64,000 nucleotides of DNA from a bacterium UBP2_UBA5202 (GTDB lineage: Bacteria > Edwardsbacteria > AC1 > EtOH8), in assembly GCA_002412795.1 (NCBI GenBank), contig DHVS01000029.1:1-64000 (forward strand). The letters run 5' to 3'. The translations under genes were made by a program, and so were the position numbers. Below, piece by piece: positions 61,656 through 64,000 of the stretch. A model generated the notes under the pieces. That model searched no databases and had not been told where the DNA came from. It saw nothing but the letters and a program-made list of their open reading frames with translations. Each line of letters begins with the position of its first letter. Within the stretch, counting starts at the first letter, position 1.

Positions 61656-62168
61656 ATGAACATATACTACGGACAATACGAATTCCCCATAGGCAAGATC
61701 TTCATCTCCGCCACCGATGCCGGGCTGTTCAACCTGGCGCTGGGCCAGCACGACCTGGCGCTGAACTTCGCCAACCTAAGCCTTAAGTCCGAGTTCACTT
61801 TCATAGAGGACCCGGACCGGTTTGAGGATCTGCTGGTGGACCTGGCCGGTTATTTCGCCGGACTGCCCACCGACTTCAACTACCCGCTGGATCTGCGGGG
61901 AGCTTCGCCCTTCGAACGCTCCATCTGGGAGAAGGCCCGGCAGATACCTTACGGCCAGGTGCGCAGCTACAAGTGGATGGCGGCCCAGATCCACAATCCC
62001 AATGCCTCCAAGGCGGTAGGCCGGGCGCTGGGAATGAACCCGCTGCCCATAGTAATCCCCTGCCACCGGGTGATCATGCACGACATGTCGCTGGGCGGGT
62101 TCTCGGCCGGGGCCGGGTGGAAGGAAAAGCTGCTGATGCAGGAACGGGGTGAGCTTAGGATATTGTAA
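61656..62168 (+). CDS. ogt: Methylated-DNA-protein-cysteine methyltransferase
   Basis: Repairs O6-alkylguanine by transfer to its own cysteine. The active-site motif PIVIPCHRVIMHDMSLGGFS (PCHRV) is present, with PYGQVRSYKWMAAQIHNPNA and SKAVGRALGMNP for DNA binding. It has 170 residues with the usual N-terminal domain. It lies in a repair-rich neighbourhood near uvrC, separated from it by an AT-rich orphan. Confidence 0.95.
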   Translation: MNIYYGQYEFPIGKIFISATDAGLFNLALGQHDLALNFANLSLKSEFTFIEDPDRFEDLLVDLAGYFAGLPTDFNYPLDLRGASPFERSIWEKARQIPYGQVRSYKWMAAQIHNPNASKAVGRALGMNPLPIVIPCHRVIMHDMSLGGFSAGAGWKEKLLMQERGELRIL

Positions 62169-62186
62169 TATAGATTTTCTTTTTGC

Positions 62187-62222
62187 CACAGAGACACAAA
62201 GACACAAAGGTTTTATTAAAAG
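62187..62222. repeat. CCACAGAGACACAAAGACAC repeat, left arm
   Basis: TTGCCACAGAGACACAAAGA plus CACAAAGG matches the CCAC...GTGG family. No right arm is visible before the next gene. Confidence 0.5.
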
Positions 62223-62231
62223 GACTAGGTT

Positions 62232-62612
62232 ATGTCACAATGGGGTTCAATGAAAGAGAAAGATGGTTCAAAGTCAACAATTCTTGTTGATATGCCGCCA
62301 TTTGTTTTTATCATTATAGTATTTATAGCTGCTTATACTATACCACATTTGCTTTCAAAGCCTGATATTAATGCAAAAAACGATGTTACAATTCCGGCAA
62401 TAAGTGCTTTACCCTTTATTGTAAGCTTTGTGTTGATGGGAATCGGATTAGTATTATTTGTTGTGTCTAAAATATCAGTTTTCAAAAAGGGACTGCTATT
62501 ATCATTTGGTTATAAATCAATGAAGCCCCTTTATCGAGCTCTATATATTATTGGTTATATATTGATGGCTATTAGTAGTATTGGTTTAGTGTTTATGATT
62601 ATTGCGCATTAG
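62232..62612 (+). CDS. AT-rich three-helix membrane hypothetical protein
   Basis: Not recognised. The 126 residues have three helices (about 23-42, 56-80, 103-124) and the polar opening MSQWGSMKEKDGSKSTILVD. It is AT-rich in contrast to its neighbours. The upstream AGGACTAGGTT is a moderate ribosome-binding site. It lies nine bases before the glycosyltransferase gene, so it may be cotranscribed. Confidence 0.55.
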   Translation: MSQWGSMKEKDGSKSTILVDMPPFVFIIIVFIAAYTIPHLLSKPDINAKNDVTIPAISALPFIVSFVLMGIGLVLFVVSKISVFKKGLLLSFGYKSMKPLYRALYIIGYILMAISSIGLVFMIIAH

Positions 62613-62620
62613 TTAGTTTT

Positions 62621-63286
62621 ATGAAAACCACCATCATCATACCAGCCTACAACGCAGCCAACACGCTGAATTTGCTTTTAGCCCGACTGCTGGAATTCGC
62701 GCCAAAGCATGATATAATTGTCATTGACGATGGTTCCACTGATAATACTGCGGAGGCCGCCAAATTGTCGGGGGTGGAGCTTATAATTCACCCATATAAC
62801 CGAGGCAAGGGCGCGGCCTTAAGAAGCGGGTTTGACCTTGCTTTAAACAAAGGCTACGAGGCTGTAATTACCATCGATGCCGACGGACAGCACGATCCGA
62901 AGTACATACCTGAACTAAAGGACATTATTCGGGCCAGACATTATGACATTTTGATAGGTTCCAGGAGGAATGGATTTGGCAAAATGTCATTCGCCCGTTT
63001 TTTAAGCAACAGCATTACCACTACTGTGGTCTCTATTTTGGCAGGAACGAAGATATCCGACAGCCAGTCCGGTTACCGTATCATCAGTACTAGCGTGCTG
63101 AAAAGTGTGAAACTTAGAACCTCGCGCTACCAGATGGAATCCGAACTGCTGATCAAGGCCGCCCGGCAGGGGTTCAAGATAGGGTCTTTGGACATCACCA
63201 ACATCCCCGGCAACACCAGCCATATCAGTCATCTTAAGGATACCCTGCGCTTCGTCAGTATGGCTCTGCAAACTCTTTGGCAATAG
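62621..63286 (+). CDS. Family 2 glycosyltransferase, dolichol-phosphate-sugar synthase type
   Basis: Transfers a sugar from a nucleotide donor, probably to a polyprenyl phosphate. The GT-A motifs are TIIIPAYNAANTLNLLLARL, IIVIDDGSTDNTAEAAKLSG, NRGKGAALRSGF and ITIDADGQHDPKYIPELKDI (DxD-like DAD). It has 221 residues and no C-terminal membrane domain. It could supply the lipid-linked sugar for the TMTC-like enzyme at 5631; that link is speculation. Confidence 0.9.
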   Translation: MKTTIIIPAYNAANTLNLLLARLLEFAPKHDIIVIDDGSTDNTAEAAKLSGVELIIHPYNRGKGAALRSGFDLALNKGYEAVITIDADGQHDPKYIPELKDIIRARHYDILIGSRRNGFGKMSFARFLSNSITTTVVSILAGTKISDSQSGYRIISTSVLKSVKLRTSRYQMESELLIKAARQGFKIGSLDITNIPGNTSHISHLKDTLRFVSMALQTLWQ

Positions 63287-63298
63287 ACTATTTCCTTT

Positions 63299-63405
63299 GC
63301 CACTAAGACACCAAGACACCAATACGATTTTATTTCCAATATTTTTAACCCTTTGTGCCGGAGTTTACCCTCAGTATTTCGAAGGGTGTCTTTGTGGTTT
63401 GGTTC
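63299..63405. repeat. Intergenic inverted repeat, CCACTAAGACACCAAGACACC type
   Basis: GCCACTAAGACACCAAGACA (63299-63318) pairs with GGTGTCTTTGTGGTTTGG (63386-63403), with an AT-rich core holding a CTTTGTGCCGGAG segment. It lies just before surE. Confidence 0.65.
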
Positions 63406-63439
63406 CTATTAAATAATACTTTGAAAGAACAGCACGAAA

Positions 63440-64000
63440 TTGACTAAGAAAAAACCTATCATACTCATCACCAACGACGACGGCATCAACGCTGAGGGCA
63501 TCAAGCACCTGCGCCGGGCCATGGACAGGCTGGGAACCACCTACGTCTTTGCCCCCATGTCGGAAAAGAGCGGGGCCAGCCACTCCTTCTCCCTGCGCAA
63601 GCCCCTGGAAGTGGAATGGCGCGACCAGCGCACTGTGGCGGTGGACGGGACGCCCACCGACTGCGTGATGCTGGCTGTGCGCGGGCTGCTGAAGGTAAAA
63701 CCTGACCTGGTGGTCTCCGGCATCAACCACGGCCCCAACCTGGGCGACGACGTCACCTATTCCGGCACGGTGGCCGGGGCCATGGAGGGGACTTTGCTGG
63801 ACATTCCGTCCATCGCGGTCTCCTGCGTCTCCTGGAACAAGTGCGATTTTAGGGCTGCGGCCGTTTATGCCCGGCGGGTGGCGGAAGTGGTGCTTAAAAA
63901 AGGCCTGCCCAAAAATACTTTGCTCAACGTCAACGTTCCCAGCCTGCCGATAGGCAGGATCAAAGGCCTGAAAGTTACCCGGCTGGGCAAGCGGATCTAC
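63440..64000 (+). CDS. surE: 5'/3'-nucleotidase SurE (3' partial)
   Basis: Metal-dependent nucleotidase and polyphosphatase of stationary-phase survival. PIILITNDDGINAEGIKHLR has the metal-binding Asp-Asp. VFAPMSEKSGASHSFSLRKP LEV, VDGTPTDCVMLAVRG and VSGINHGPNLGDDVTYSGTV AGAMEG are all standard. The start is TTG at 63440 (MTKKKPIILITNDDG); no ATG fits in frame. The gene runs off the window after 187 codons, missing about the last 65 residues. Confidence 0.95.
   Translation, partial: MTKKKPIILITNDDGINAEGIKHLRRAMDRLGTTYVFAPMSEKSGASHSFSLRKPLEVEWRDQRTVAVDGTPTDCVMLAVRGLLKVKPDLVVSGINHGPNLGDDVTYSGTVAGAMEGTLLDIPSIAVSCVSWNKCDFRAAAVYARRVAEVVLKKGLPKNTLLNVNVPSLPIGRIKGLKVTRLGKRIY

Overview
The window is a dense bacterial chromosome segment of moderately high GC, with some AT-rich genes and spacers. 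Several genes are typical of a Gram-negative double-membrane cell: an Omp85/BamA-type protein, a PorV/FadL-like barrel, a propeller-plus-barrel protein, a CsgG-domain lipoprotein and MltG. The PurS/PurQ/PurL-type purine pathway, SpoVG, a PssA/Psd pair, many short intergenic palindromic repeats and many orphan secreted proteins resemble uncultivated candidate phyla near the FCB group (for example Edwardsbacteria or TA06). That placement is inference from gene content and style only.

Layout. 1-8 kb: an Eco57I-type DNA methylase cut by the window edge, a patatin-like lipase, RmuC, a TMTC-like glycosyltransferase with TPRs, and small envelope proteins. 8.2-18.8 kb: era, then a long minus-strand housekeeping block read ispE, spoVG, tRNA-Gln, prs, rplY, pth, rpsF, ssb, ssb, rpsR, rplI, ptsN, a zinc-ribbon protein, rpmB, NUDIX, ruvX, mltG. 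19-31 kb: a Crp-like regulator, thyA-folA, purB, a GAF plus degenerate GGDEF protein, psd and pssA split by an AT-rich secreted protein, then purS-purQ-HD-GYP-purL. 31-35 kb: a RelE-type toxin-antitoxin pair, an RlmI-like methyltransferase and purF behind a consensus promoter. 35.2-42.9 kb: a same-strand run of envelope proteins (CsgG/TPR, PorV-like barrel, LPP20-like, FlgT-like, FecR, CsgG/TPR lipoprotein) interrupted by a hicBA pair. 43-49.6 kb: an ElyC-like protein, COG2426 membrane protein, thioesterase, der, plsY, gpsA, pgeF and a MerR regulator. 49.6-50 kb: two tRNA-Pro genes and a tandem array of tRNA-derived 3' halves. 50-64 kb: a KimA-like permease, a metallopeptidase/propeller/barrel plus Omp85 pair, deoC, a TPR protein, uvrC, ogt, a glycosyltransferase and the start of surE.

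The most unusual features are these. (1) The 35-43 kb envelope cluster resembles the FlgO/FlgP/FlgT outer-membrane set with no flagellar gene in view. (2) Palindromic repeats appear to sit in frame inside three protein genes (ispE, purL and the elyC-like gene). (3) A compact candidate structured RNA lies next to spoVG. (4) Several families of intergenic inverted repeats recur across the window, and two of the tRNA loci carry partial duplications of tRNA sequence.
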